Shown here: positions 34,596 to 43,359 of the stretch, piece by piece
Layout: the number at the start of each line of letters is the position of its first letter
Position numbering within the stretch: the stretch's first letter is position 1
NCBI GenBank assembly: GCA_017439585.1
Contig: JAFSIV010000020.1
Span: 19,787 to 83,786 of the forward strand
Length of the DNA stretch: 64,000 nt
From: Clostridia bacterium
Lineage (GTDB): Bacteria; Bacillota; Clostridia; Oscillospirales; Acutalibacteraceae
Reading direction: 5' to 3'
Translations under genes and position numbers: made by a program
Notes under the pieces: generated by a model
Database searches by the model: none
Seen by the model: only the letters and a program-made list of their open reading frames with translations
What the model was told of the DNA's origin: nothing

Positions 34596-35519
34596 ATGAG
34601 CAACAGTACTTTAACTAAAAAGAAAAAGAATATATCGTTAAGTGAAAAATCTGCTTTTATGCTGATTACTTTTCCTTTTGCAAGTTTGTTCTTTGTCTTT
34701 AATATTTTGCCGGTTTTGGCATCAATAGTTTTAAGTTTCTTTGACTATGATATGGTTTCAAACCCAATATTCATAGGAGTTGAAAACTATGCGAGAATGT
34801 TTGCAGCCGATGACACCTTCTTAAAGGTTCTCGGAAACACTTTAAAATTCTCTATTGTTGCAGGTCCTGGCGGATTTATATTAGCTTTCGTTTTGGCTTG
34901 GATGATTAACGAATTTTCAAAGCCGGTTCGCGTAGTGTTAACGTTTATTTTCTATGCGCCCGCGCTTGTTGGTAATGCATATTTTATTTGGACCGTTTTA
35001 TTCTCAGGTGATAGCTTAGGTTATTTAAATAACCTGCTTATAAGCTTTGGATTTATTTCAGAGCCTATAAACTGGTTCCAAAACACTACTTATAATATGA
35101 CAATTCTTATCATAATCCAATTATGGATGAGTATGGGTGTTACCTTCCTTTCTAATATTGCAGGTCTTCAAAATGTAAGTGATGAAATGTATGAAGCAGG
35201 CGCTATTGACGGTATTAAAACCCGTTGGCACGAGCTTTGGTATATCACATTGCCTTCAATGAAGTCGATTTTGTTGTTCGGCGCTGTAATGCAGATTCAG
35301 TCTGTATTCTCGGTTAGCGGACTTATGCAAACATTGGTAGGTTACCCCAGTGTTAACAATTCGGTTGATACGCTTGTATCTTATATTTCCGATATTGGTA
35401 CTGCCAGATACGAAATGGGTTATGCATCAGCTTTATCAGTTATACTGTTCTTGTTGGTATTGGCTTTCCGTTTCGGCATCGGTGCGTTCTTAAACCTTAT
35501 CGGCAAGAGTGATTCTTAA
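34596..35519 (+). CDS. Sugar ABC permease, MalF type
   Basis: 307 residues, six membrane helices, GGTGA before the ATG. EAA loop YEAGAIDGIKTRWHELWYITLP. It lies 35 bp after the fused binding protein and 17 bp before the MalG-type gene, so these three form a complete importer lacking only the ATPase. Confidence 0.92.
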   Translation: MSNSTLTKKKKNISLSEKSAFMLITFPFASLFFVFNILPVLASIVLSFFDYDMVSNPIFIGVENYARMFAADDTFLKVLGNTLKFSIVAGPGGFILAFVLAWMINEFSKPVRVVLTFIFYAPALVGNAYFIWTVLFSGDSLGYLNNLLISFGFISEPINWFQNTTYNMTILIIIQLWMSMGVTFLSNIAGLQNVSDEMYEAGAIDGIKTRWHELWYITLPSMKSILLFGAVMQIQSVFSVSGLMQTLVGYPSVNNSVDTLVSYISDIGTARYEMGYASALSVILFLLVLAFRFGIGAFLNLIGKSDS

Positions 35520-35536
35520 AAGGGGAGGAAAAATAA

Positions 35537-36397
35537 ATGGCAAAAAAAGCGCAGTATAGGCGTTATACACGTTCAACAGCAGGAAATATTGCTTATTTTT
35601 CATTACTTTTCCTTGCCGGAGCGTTCACGATTTTACCTTTGATTTATTGTGTTATCACATCTTTTAAACCGCTTGACGAGCTATTAATATTCCCACCCAG
35701 ATTCTTTGTTAGACGTCCAACTCTTTCAAATTATCTCGAATTACCCTCTTTGTTAGGTAAAATTCAGGTTCCTGTTTCAAGATATTTCTTTAACAGTATA
35801 TTTATAGCTGTTGCGGGTACAGGTCTTCATATTATTGCAGCCTCTCTTGCAGCATTTGCTTTTTCAAAGTCAAGAATGAAGAGTTGGAGTATTTTATTCT
35901 TGATTATTCAAATAATGTTGCTTTATAACAGTGTTACTTTAAGTGTTCCCCAATACTTGATTTTCACAAAGCTTCGAATGGTAGATACATATTGGGTATA
36001 TATTTTACCTGCAATTCCATCGGCGGTTGGTTGCTTCCTTATGAAGCAGTTTATTGATGTTTCGGTTCCTGATGCACTCTTGGAAGCCGCAAGAATAGAC
36101 GGTGCAGGCGTTATAAGAATGTATTATAAGATTGTTATGCCAATCTTAAAACCGGCTTGGATGACAATTATGCTTTTGTCTTTCCAAACTATGTGGACTG
36201 TAATACCCAGCGGAACAATTTTTAGCGAGCAGTTAAAAACCTTACCGCAGGTTATGAGTTCGATTTCAGCAGGTGGTATTGCCCGTTCAGGTAGTGCGAT
36301 GGCAATAACCGTAATTTTGATGATACCTCCGATTCTTGTTTTTATGGTTACTCAAAGTAACGTTATGGAAACAATGAGTACATCGGGTATTAAGTAG
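35537..36397 (+). CDS. Carbohydrate ABC permease, MalG type
   Basis: 286 residues, six helices, strong GGGGAGG before the ATG. EAA loop LEAARIDGAGVIRMYYKIVMP, and the C-terminal SNVMETMSTSGIK tail usual for MalG-like subunits. It pairs with the MalF-type gene just upstream. Confidence 0.92.
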   Translation: MAKKAQYRRYTRSTAGNIAYFSLLFLAGAFTILPLIYCVITSFKPLDELLIFPPRFFVRRPTLSNYLELPSLLGKIQVPVSRYFFNSIFIAVAGTGLHIIAASLAAFAFSKSRMKSWSILFLIIQIMLLYNSVTLSVPQYLIFTKLRMVDTYWVYILPAIPSAVGCFLMKQFIDVSVPDALLEAARIDGAGVIRMYYKIVMPILKPAWMTIMLLSFQTMWTVIPSGTIFSEQLKTLPQVMSSISAGGIARSGSAMAITVILMIPPILVFMVTQSNVMETMSTSGIK

Positions 36398-36407
36398 TTG
36401 ATTCCAT

Positions 36408-38549
36408 ATGGAAGGATTGTGGAATGGTTTGAAAAAAATAGTTTCAATTTTACTTGTTATCTTAGTTATATTTTCGCTAGGGGTTACTGTATCAGCTAAC
36501 CCCACAGATTCTTTCGTTCATGAGGATACTGAGTCCGGTGGGGTTGAATCTGTGTTATCGCAGGAAATGTATCATGCAACAAAGGTTATCTCTGCCGGTT
36601 CTTTAGGACTTGAAAAGAGCTTATCAGGTATGACCGATTTTTGCACCGATAAGGATGGCAACGTTTATGTTTTGGTATCCAACTGGTCGCAAATAGTTGT
36701 TTTAAATAAAGATTATTCGCTTAATCGCGTTTTAAAGCTAACTGATGAAACCGGAAGCTCGATGTTTTTCACCGGTGCACAGGGAATTTTTGTTGATAAA
36801 GACAATAAGATTTATGTTTGCGATACAAACAGTTCAAGAATTTTGATTGCGGATACAAACGGTGTTGTTATTGATACCTGGGGAGCACCCGAATCAGATT
36901 TAATTCCTGAGGATTTCTTTTATCAGCCTTGCAGAATTGTAAGAAATGATAAGGGTTATACATATATTTTAAGCTTAGGTTGTTATTACGGTGCCTTGCT
37001 TTATTCGCCCGACCATAAGTTTTTAGGCTTTTACGGTGCTAACAATGTTGAAGCTACCGCATTAGATACTCTTTCATATTTATGGGAGCGTTTAACCCAA
37101 ACCGAAGAGAAGAAATCTCTCTCGGTTAAAACCCTGCCTTATTCTTTTGTTGATTTATGCTTAGATTCTGAGGACTTTATGCTTACTTGTACCGGTAAAA
37201 CCGAAGAGGATGTAAACGGTACGGGACAAATTCGCAAGCTTTCTCCCACCGGCGAAAACATTATGTTTAAACGCCAAACAAACGGTGAATCTTTATCTGC
37301 TAATAGTATAAACTTCCTTGAAGAAAAGGTTACTGTGAGCTATGGTAAGAAGCGAACTCAAAATATCGTTTCAATAGATGTTGATGAAGATGACTTTATT
37401 TATGCTTTGGATTCGCAAAAAGGCTTCATTTATATTTATGACGATGAATGTAATATGATATGTGGTTTCGGAGGCGGTGGCGACCGTTCAAAGAGACTTA
37501 GTGTTTTTGATAATGCATCTGCTCTAGCTGTTTGCGGAACTGATATTTTAGTTGCTGACATGGATTCACAGACTATTACTGTATTTGAGCTTACCGAATA
37601 TGGTAGTCTTTTGAAAAAAGCTCAATGTATTTATTTAGACGGTGAATATTTAGAGGCTAAACCTCTTTGGGAAGAGGTAAACCGTAGAAATAAGAACTGT
37701 CAGTTAGCATATAGAGGTTTGGCAATCGCTTATTTAAGTGAAGGCGATTATGAAAACGCATTAGAGTGTGCCAGACTCGGCCTTGATTATACTGTTTATG
37801 ATTTGGCTTGGAAAGTAATCAAAAATGAGTTTATGCTTGATAATTTCTTATGGATATTTATTATAGCAGTTGCTTTAATCGGCGGTTTGGTTGCATTCCT
37901 CATTATTAAAAAGCGTAAAAATTTGGTTCTTATTAAAAATGCTTATGTTAAAACGGCGCTTTCCTCAACAATTCACCCATTTAAAGCATTTGAAGAAATC
38001 AAATATAAACAAATGGGCTCTGTTTTAATAGGTAGTGTTATATTATTCCTTTATTATATAGCAAATGTATTGAAAGAAACCGGTTCAGGCTTCCTTGCTA
38101 CCACGGTTGATATAAATAAATACAATACAATTTATACCGTAATAGAGACCATAGGTATTGTTTTGCTTTGGTCGGTTTGTAACTGGCTTATAACCTCTTC
38201 GTTTGACGGAAAAGGTAATTTCAAAGAGGTATTTATTGCAACAACATATTCTTTAATACCGTTAACATTGTTTACATTTATTAGAGTTATTCTTTCTCAT
38301 ATGGTATCTATGTCGGGACTTAAAATAGTTGATGCTGTTGGAATAGTTGTTCTTATATTAACCTTCTTCTTGTTATGTATTGCAATTATGGCGGTTCACG
38401 AATACGACTTCTTTAAGTTCCTTTCAACTTCAATCGTTACAGTATTATTTATGATTCTTGTGGCTTTCGTTATTTTTGTTGTTGGCATATTATTGCAACA
38501 GGTTGGCGAATTCTTCACTTCAATTTTCACAGAAATTTTTTACAGATAG
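36408..38549 (+). CDS. Beta-propeller/TPR/Yip1-domain membrane protein
   Basis: 713 residues. Signal or first membrane helix about 10-30 (the ATG at 36408 has no clear ribosome binding site, so the start could lie slightly downstream). About 60-410 are NHL-like blades (FVDKDNKIYVCDTNSSRILI, DEDDFIYALDSQKGFIYIYD). About 410-470 is a TPR-like helical pair (CQLAYRGLAIAYLSEGDYENALECA). A membrane helix follows at about 480-503, then a Yip1-type domain with four or five helices (HPFKAFEEIKYKQMGSVLIGSV). The extracellular propeller joined to a membrane domain suggests surface organisation of the importer; function not established. Between permeases and a DUF5696 gene, a combination I recall from other Firmicutes sugar loci. 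Confidence 0.75.
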   Translation: MEGLWNGLKKIVSILLVILVIFSLGVTVSANPTDSFVHEDTESGGVESVLSQEMYHATKVISAGSLGLEKSLSGMTDFCTDKDGNVYVLVSNWSQIVVLNKDYSLNRVLKLTDETGSSMFFTGAQGIFVDKDNKIYVCDTNSSRILIADTNGVVIDTWGAPESDLIPEDFFYQPCRIVRNDKGYTYILSLGCYYGALLYSPDHKFLGFYGANNVEATALDTLSYLWERLTQTEEKKSLSVKTLPYSFVDLCLDSEDFMLTCTGKTEEDVNGTGQIRKLSPTGENIMFKRQTNGESLSANSINFLEEKVTVSYGKKRTQNIVSIDVDEDDFIYALDSQKGFIYIYDDECNMICGFGGGGDRSKRLSVFDNASALAVCGTDILVADMDSQTITVFELTEYGSLLKKAQCIYLDGEYLEAKPLWEEVNRRNKNCQLAYRGLAIAYLSEGDYENALECARLGLDYTVYDLAWKVIKNEFMLDNFLWIFIIAVALIGGLVAFLIIKKRKNLVLIKNAYVKTALSSTIHPFKAFEEIKYKQMGSVLIGSVILFLYYIANVLKETGSGFLATTVDINKYNTIYTVIETIGIVLLWSVCNWLITSSFDGKGNFKEVFIATTYSLIPLTLFTFIRVILSHMVSMSGLKIVDAVGIVVLILTFFLLCIAIMAVHEYDFFKFLSTSIVTVLFMILVAFVIFVVGILLQQVGEFFTSIFTEIFYR

Positions 38550-38567
38550 TTTAGGAGGATGAGAATA

Positions 38568-40763
38568 ATGAAATTTAGAAAAATATGTTCAGTATTATCC
38601 GCCCTCCTAATAACAGTATCTGTTTTATCAGGCTGTGGTTCAAAGAATAATACAGGAGTAAAGTATAACAAAAATCCTGAAATTAATAGCCTTTCTTCCA
38701 AAACTATCGCTGAAAATGATAATTTAAAGTTGGATTATTTGGATGATTTGAAGGGAATAACCGTAACCGATAAGATTACCGGTAAAGTTTGGTCTAATCT
38801 TGATAAAGATGAGGCAGGCAATTTTGTTGTTTCTTCTACATTAGATATAAATGTTCAGGATATGGAGTTTTACAAAAGCGAAGGTACTTCAAGCGATACT
38901 CTTGTTGAACAAAACAAGATAAATGTTAAAGAAATTGATAATGGATTAGAGTTTACATATTATTTTGATGAATACGGTATTTCTATTCCGGTTTCTTATA
39001 CACTTGTAAAAGATTCTTTAAAAATTTCGATAAATGGTTCGAAAATTGCAGAATCAAAAGAAAAATACAGATTGGTTTCGGTAACTCCGTCTTCTCGTTT
39101 TTGTACTGTAAAAGACGGTTCGGATGAAAACTATATTTTCTTACCTATCGGCAACGGAGCTGTTTCAATAGCTAACGATTCACCTGATGGCACTAAGTCA
39201 TACGATATTGGTCCTGATAACTATGTAGCTATCAATCCTTTCTCAAACGTTAATTTGCCCAGTACCGCAAGAATGCCTGTTTATGGCGTTAAAGACGGTA
39301 ATAGTGCTGTTTTCTGTATAGCAGAGGAGACTCCGGGTTCGGTTGGTATTATATCATCTGCCGGAAGCGGCGATTCTGATTATTCAAGTGTTAAGCCAAA
39401 TATTTTCTTGGTTGACTATGACTATACGTTTGGAAAAGCCGAAAATTCCCCCGAGGTAAGACACCTTTCTGAACGCACACAGGATGTTATAACAATTGGT
39501 TGCTATTTCTTGCAAAATGAAAAAGCAAATTATATGGGTATGGCAGAGTGTTTCAGAAACTATTTGCAGAAAAATGAATTTTTAGAGACTTCTGAATTTA
39601 AAAATTCTCCTTATTCGGTAAATATCTTGGGCGGCGTTTTATCAACAACATCAATTTTAGGTATTCCGGTTAAAACTGTTAAGACTTTAACAACAATTAA
39701 TCGTGCCAAGGATATGATTGATGAATTGTCCAAACTAACATCATATAACCCAACGGTTTGTTTATCAGGCTTTGGAGAATCAGGAATTAATGCAGGTGAG
39801 ATTGCCGGCGGATTTGAAATCAATTCAAAACTAGGGGATAAAAAAGATATAGCCAGCATAGAAAAATATGCTGCTAAAAATGGTATTTCGCTTTTTACCG
39901 ATTTTGAAATGACAAAATTTAGCGAATCGGGAAGCGGTTTCTCCTATAAAAAGGATTCGGCAAAAACTGCAATGATTCATACTGCAGATAAGAGCGGATA
40001 TACAGTTCCGCTTCGCGAAGCTAGCGCTAATGATACCTATCGTGTTCTTTCAAGAGGTAAACAGGGTAAGGTTGTTGAAAAATTAATAAAGAAAACCGAT
40101 AAATTAGGAATATCTGCTGTTAATTTCTCAACTCTCGGCTCGGTTACTTATTCTGATTATAATAAAAATGACCTTTATTCGCTTTCAAGCAGAACCGAAA
40201 GTGATGTTAAGAAGTATATTAAAGAGTTTAATAAGAGTGGTAAAAAGGTAAGCGGAAAGGCTGCGGCTTATTTTGCATCAGGCCTTATGGACGCAGTTTT
40301 TGACGTTGATGTTATAGGCGACGGTCATTATTCCTTTGATTATCATGTGCCATTCTATCAGATGGTATTTTCGGATGTTACACCGCTTTATACAACCGCT
40401 TTAAATATCTCATCAAATCCTGAGGAATTGATGGCTTATGCGGCATCCTCGGGTGTTGGTATTAATTTTACCTTGATAGATCAATTTGATATTACCTATA
40501 TGGAAACAAATAAGGAAAAGCTTTATGCTTGCGATTATGAAGGCAATAAAGACCGCATTAAGTCTTATGTTGCAAAGTTCGCAGAAGTATATGAAGCTAC
40601 AAGTGGTTCCAGAATAGTTAACTATGAGATAGCTGATAATGGCGTTACTGTTACAACCTTTGAAAACGGTAGTGTGGTTTATGCAAATCATTCCTCTAAG
40701 AGTGTTGATTCAGCTGTCGGCGCATTAAAGGGCTATGAGTTTAAGTTAGGGGGCGAGAAGTAA
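38568..40763 (+). CDS. DUF5696-type lipoprotein
   Basis: 731 residues from the ATG at 38568 (GGAGG nine bases before; the ATG at 38559 is too close). Lipobox VLSGC. Early residues LKLDYLDDLKGITVTDKITGKVWSN, then a beta-rich domain and a TIM-barrel-like C-terminal half (about 350-680; DTYRVLSRGKQGKVV, DGHYSFDYHVPFYQMVFSDVTPLYT). I assign DUF5696, a family found beside Yip1-domain proteins and sugar importers. Possibly a surface glycosidase of a clan-A/D fold; the catalytic residues are not identifiable here. Its stop overlaps the next permease start by one base. Confidence 0.72.
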   Translation: MKFRKICSVLSALLITVSVLSGCGSKNNTGVKYNKNPEINSLSSKTIAENDNLKLDYLDDLKGITVTDKITGKVWSNLDKDEAGNFVVSSTLDINVQDMEFYKSEGTSSDTLVEQNKINVKEIDNGLEFTYYFDEYGISIPVSYTLVKDSLKISINGSKIAESKEKYRLVSVTPSSRFCTVKDGSDENYIFLPIGNGAVSIANDSPDGTKSYDIGPDNYVAINPFSNVNLPSTARMPVYGVKDGNSAVFCIAEETPGSVGIISSAGSGDSDYSSVKPNIFLVDYDYTFGKAENSPEVRHLSERTQDVITIGCYFLQNEKANYMGMAECFRNYLQKNEFLETSEFKNSPYSVNILGGVLSTTSILGIPVKTVKTLTTINRAKDMIDELSKLTSYNPTVCLSGFGESGINAGEIAGGFEINSKLGDKKDIASIEKYAAKNGISLFTDFEMTKFSESGSGFSYKKDSAKTAMIHTADKSGYTVPLREASANDTYRVLSRGKQGKVVEKLIKKTDKLGISAVNFSTLGSVTYSDYNKNDLYSLSSRTESDVKKYIKEFNKSGKKVSGKAAAYFASGLMDAVFDVDVIGDGHYSFDYHVPFYQMVFSDVTPLYTTALNISSNPEELMAYAASSGVGINFTLIDQFDITYMETNKEKLYACDYEGNKDRIKSYVAKFAEVYEATSGSRIVNYEIADNGVTVTTFENGSVVYANHSSKSVDSAVGALKGYEFKLGGEK

Positions 40764-41653
40764 TGAAGCAAAAAAAAGCAAAGGGAATTGAATCTCTAAG
40801 ACGAAGATACGGTTATTCTTTTGTAGCTCATTGGATTATAGGTTTGATTACTTTCTTCTTCATCCCCTTGATTTTTTCAATCTGGTATTCTTTTAGTGAT
40901 GTATCACTTGGTGACTCTGGATTTATATTAGACTTTATAGGCTTTGAAAACTATAAAGTAGCATTAATGGAAGACCCTGAATATTTAGACATGGTTAGAG
41001 ACTCTATCGGTTCAATGTTTTATTCATTGCCGATGATAGTATCTTTAAGTCTTATTTTGGCGGTGCTTTTAAATCAAAAGTATTATGGCAGAACGATAAT
41101 GCGTATTATCTTCTTCTTACCTGTTATAATTGAATCTTCGGTTATAGTTCGTTTGCTTTCCGACCCGTCAATCAATGCTCCTATTTTCAATTTTAGCACT
41201 GAGGGTCAAGGTTTTGTTAATTATGATTTGATATTTGCTAATCTTAATTTACCTCCGCAAATTACCGAATTTTTAACCTTCTTCTTATCTAATACCGTTT
41301 CTCTTACTTGGGGCTGCGGTGTGCAAATTATTCTTTTCCTTGCAGGACTTCAAGGAATTCCTGATTCCTTATATGAGGTTTCTAAGATAGAAGGAGCTAA
41401 TAAATGGGATGAATTCTGGAGAATAACTGTTCCAATGCTAAGACATGTATTGTTGCTCGTTATTATCTATACAATGATTTCTCAATTTACAAATTCTAAC
41501 AACAAGGTTCTTAGTACTTCACTTGGATTAATGAAGGATATGCAATATGATATGGCGGCTGCAATGCTATGGTTCTATTTTGTAATCGTTTTGGCGGTTA
41601 TAGGTTTAGTATTGGTGCTTTATAATCGTTATTGCTTAAAGAAGTGGGATTAG
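40763..41653 (+). CDS. Sugar ABC permease, MalF type (no adjacent MalG partner)
   Basis: 296 residues, six helices; start overlaps the DUF5696 stop (TAATG), so the two are translationally coupled. EAA loop YEVSKIEGANKWDEFWRITVP. No MalG-type gene or binding protein is adjacent; the lone MalG-type permease and binding protein at 22473/23462 would complete it. The variant EAA (EVSKIEG instead of EAAxxDG) is mild. Confidence 0.88.
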   Translation: MKQKKAKGIESLRRRYGYSFVAHWIIGLITFFFIPLIFSIWYSFSDVSLGDSGFILDFIGFENYKVALMEDPEYLDMVRDSIGSMFYSLPMIVSLSLILAVLLNQKYYGRTIMRIIFFLPVIIESSVIVRLLSDPSINAPIFNFSTEGQGFVNYDLIFANLNLPPQITEFLTFFLSNTVSLTWGCGVQIILFLAGLQGIPDSLYEVSKIEGANKWDEFWRITVPMLRHVLLLVIIYTMISQFTNSNNKVLSTSLGLMKDMQYDMAAAMLWFYFVIVLAVIGLVLVLYNRYCLKKWD

Positions 41654-41692
41654 AGGATACTCTTAACTATAAAAATTTAAAGGAGTGTAACC

Positions 41693-43321
41693 ATGAAAAA
41701 AATTATAGCGTTAATTTTAGCTCTATTATTGCTTATCTTTTGCTGCGGTTGTAAAGATAAAGAAGAAACTGTTAGTAAAAAACCTACTAAAAGTGAAACA
41801 ACCCAAACCGACGAAAGCAATGATGCTGCAAGTGATGAATATTGCTTAGCGGTTGTTGATACTACTTATCCATTCAATGAATGGATGGAGGAAGAAGAGG
41901 AAGTAGAGGAAGAAAAGGGTTATGTGATTGAAAAGATCGTAAAAACTCTTGATACTAAGTGGTATGGAGGAAATACGGCTCTTAAATCAAGTAAATCCGA
42001 TAAAGAGGCTACTGCTCTTCGAAACAGCATTTTAAATGCTAAAAATACCGATGTTTCTAAGATAAAAGGAACAGTTTTCTATGTTTCTCCAAAAGGAAAC
42101 AATCAAAATGACGGTAGATCACCCGCAACCGCTGTTCGAGATACGAATGCTGATATTTTCAGAATGGGCGATGTAATGTCAGGCGATGCGGTTTTATTTG
42201 AACGTGGGGGCTTATGGCGCTTAACCTCTACATTTAATTGTGAAGAAGGCGTAACCTACGGTTCTTATGGAACAGGATATAAGCCAATGTTATATGCTTC
42301 TCCGCAAAACTTTGCTGACCCATCTGTTTGGATTCCAAGTAATTTAAAGAATGTTTGGAAATTAACCGTTGCTGATACTGATATCGGTATGGTTGCTTTC
42401 AATTATGGTGAATTAGTAGGTGTTAAGAAGCTTAACGGCTTAGTTTCTTTGGAAACGAACGGAGACTATTATTACAATAAAGGCGAGGATACCCTTTATG
42501 TCTATTGTGATAAGGGTAATCCCGGAAGGATTTATGAAAATATCGAGGTTGGTTTGAGATTCCCGATTATCACAGCAGGTTACCCGGGTATAGTTATTGA
42601 TAACCTTTGCCTTAAATATACAGGAACCTTCGGTATTTATATGTATAATGGTAGTAACACAGTTATTTCTAACTGCGAGATAGGCTTTATTGGCGGTGCT
42701 ATTCAAAGCGGCACTTTGAGATACGGCAACGGAATACAGTCTTGGAACGGCGCTGAAAATCAGTTAGTTGAGAACAACTGGATTTATCAGGTATATGATG
42801 CCGGTATTACATGGCAGGGTGATTACAGTTATCTACCTGAGTATGGCGATATTTATAAGAATATCACTTATAGAAACAATTTAATGGAATATTGCACTTA
42901 TTCATTTGAGTGGTGGCATTCTAATAATGGTGCTTCATATAGTTCTCCTGCAACAGTTCAAAATTTCAGATTATTAAATAATATTAGCCGTTTTGCAGGT
43001 TTTGGTCAGGGTGCTCAGCGTCCCGACTTCTCAGGATGTCATATTATGGGCTTCCAGCATCAGTTCCCAACAGCAAAAGGCAATGAAATTTCAGGAAACA
43101 TTTTTGATAGATGTGCCGATAAAATGGTTGACTGGAGAATTCAGTCTGCCGCAAATAACGGTGAATGGAATATCAGAAACAATACATGGTATCAATCAAA
43201 AGCTAAGACAAATACTGTTTTAGTATATGGTGGTTGGGAAAGCGCAACTAATCAGGATTCGCTTGCAAATGCTGTAAAAGTTTTTGATAAAAATCCTGCA
43301 AAGGTTGAATGGATTTCATAA
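41693..43321 (+). CDS. Surface lipoprotein of the shared beta-helix family
   Basis: 542 residues; GGAG before the ATG. Lipobox with adjacent cysteines (IFCCGC), then a Lys/Thr/Glu-rich spacer including an acidic EEEEEVEEE run (about 67-75). From about residue 130 the beta-helix domain shared with 19928 and the C-terminus of 25310: AVLFERGGLWR, YGSYGTGYKP, NCEIGFIGG, RYGNGIQ, IYQVYDAGITW, QRPDFSGCHI. It ends with DKNPAKVEW like its paralogues. Likely a cell-surface counterpart acting before import. No recognised CAZy family. Confidence 0.78.
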   Translation: MKKIIALILALLLLIFCCGCKDKEETVSKKPTKSETTQTDESNDAASDEYCLAVVDTTYPFNEWMEEEEEVEEEKGYVIEKIVKTLDTKWYGGNTALKSSKSDKEATALRNSILNAKNTDVSKIKGTVFYVSPKGNNQNDGRSPATAVRDTNADIFRMGDVMSGDAVLFERGGLWRLTSTFNCEEGVTYGSYGTGYKPMLYASPQNFADPSVWIPSNLKNVWKLTVADTDIGMVAFNYGELVGVKKLNGLVSLETNGDYYYNKGEDTLYVYCDKGNPGRIYENIEVGLRFPIITAGYPGIVIDNLCLKYTGTFGIYMYNGSNTVISNCEIGFIGGAIQSGTLRYGNGIQSWNGAENQLVENNWIYQVYDAGITWQGDYSYLPEYGDIYKNITYRNNLMEYCTYSFEWWHSNNGASYSSPATVQNFRLLNNISRFAGFGQGAQRPDFSGCHIMGFQHQFPTAKGNEISGNIFDRCADKMVDWRIQSAANNGEWNIRNNTWYQSKAKTNTVLVYGGWESATNQDSLANAVKVFDKNPAKVEWIS

Positions 43322-43359
43322 ATTATGGAATTTGATATAATTATATAAGGAGAAATGTT

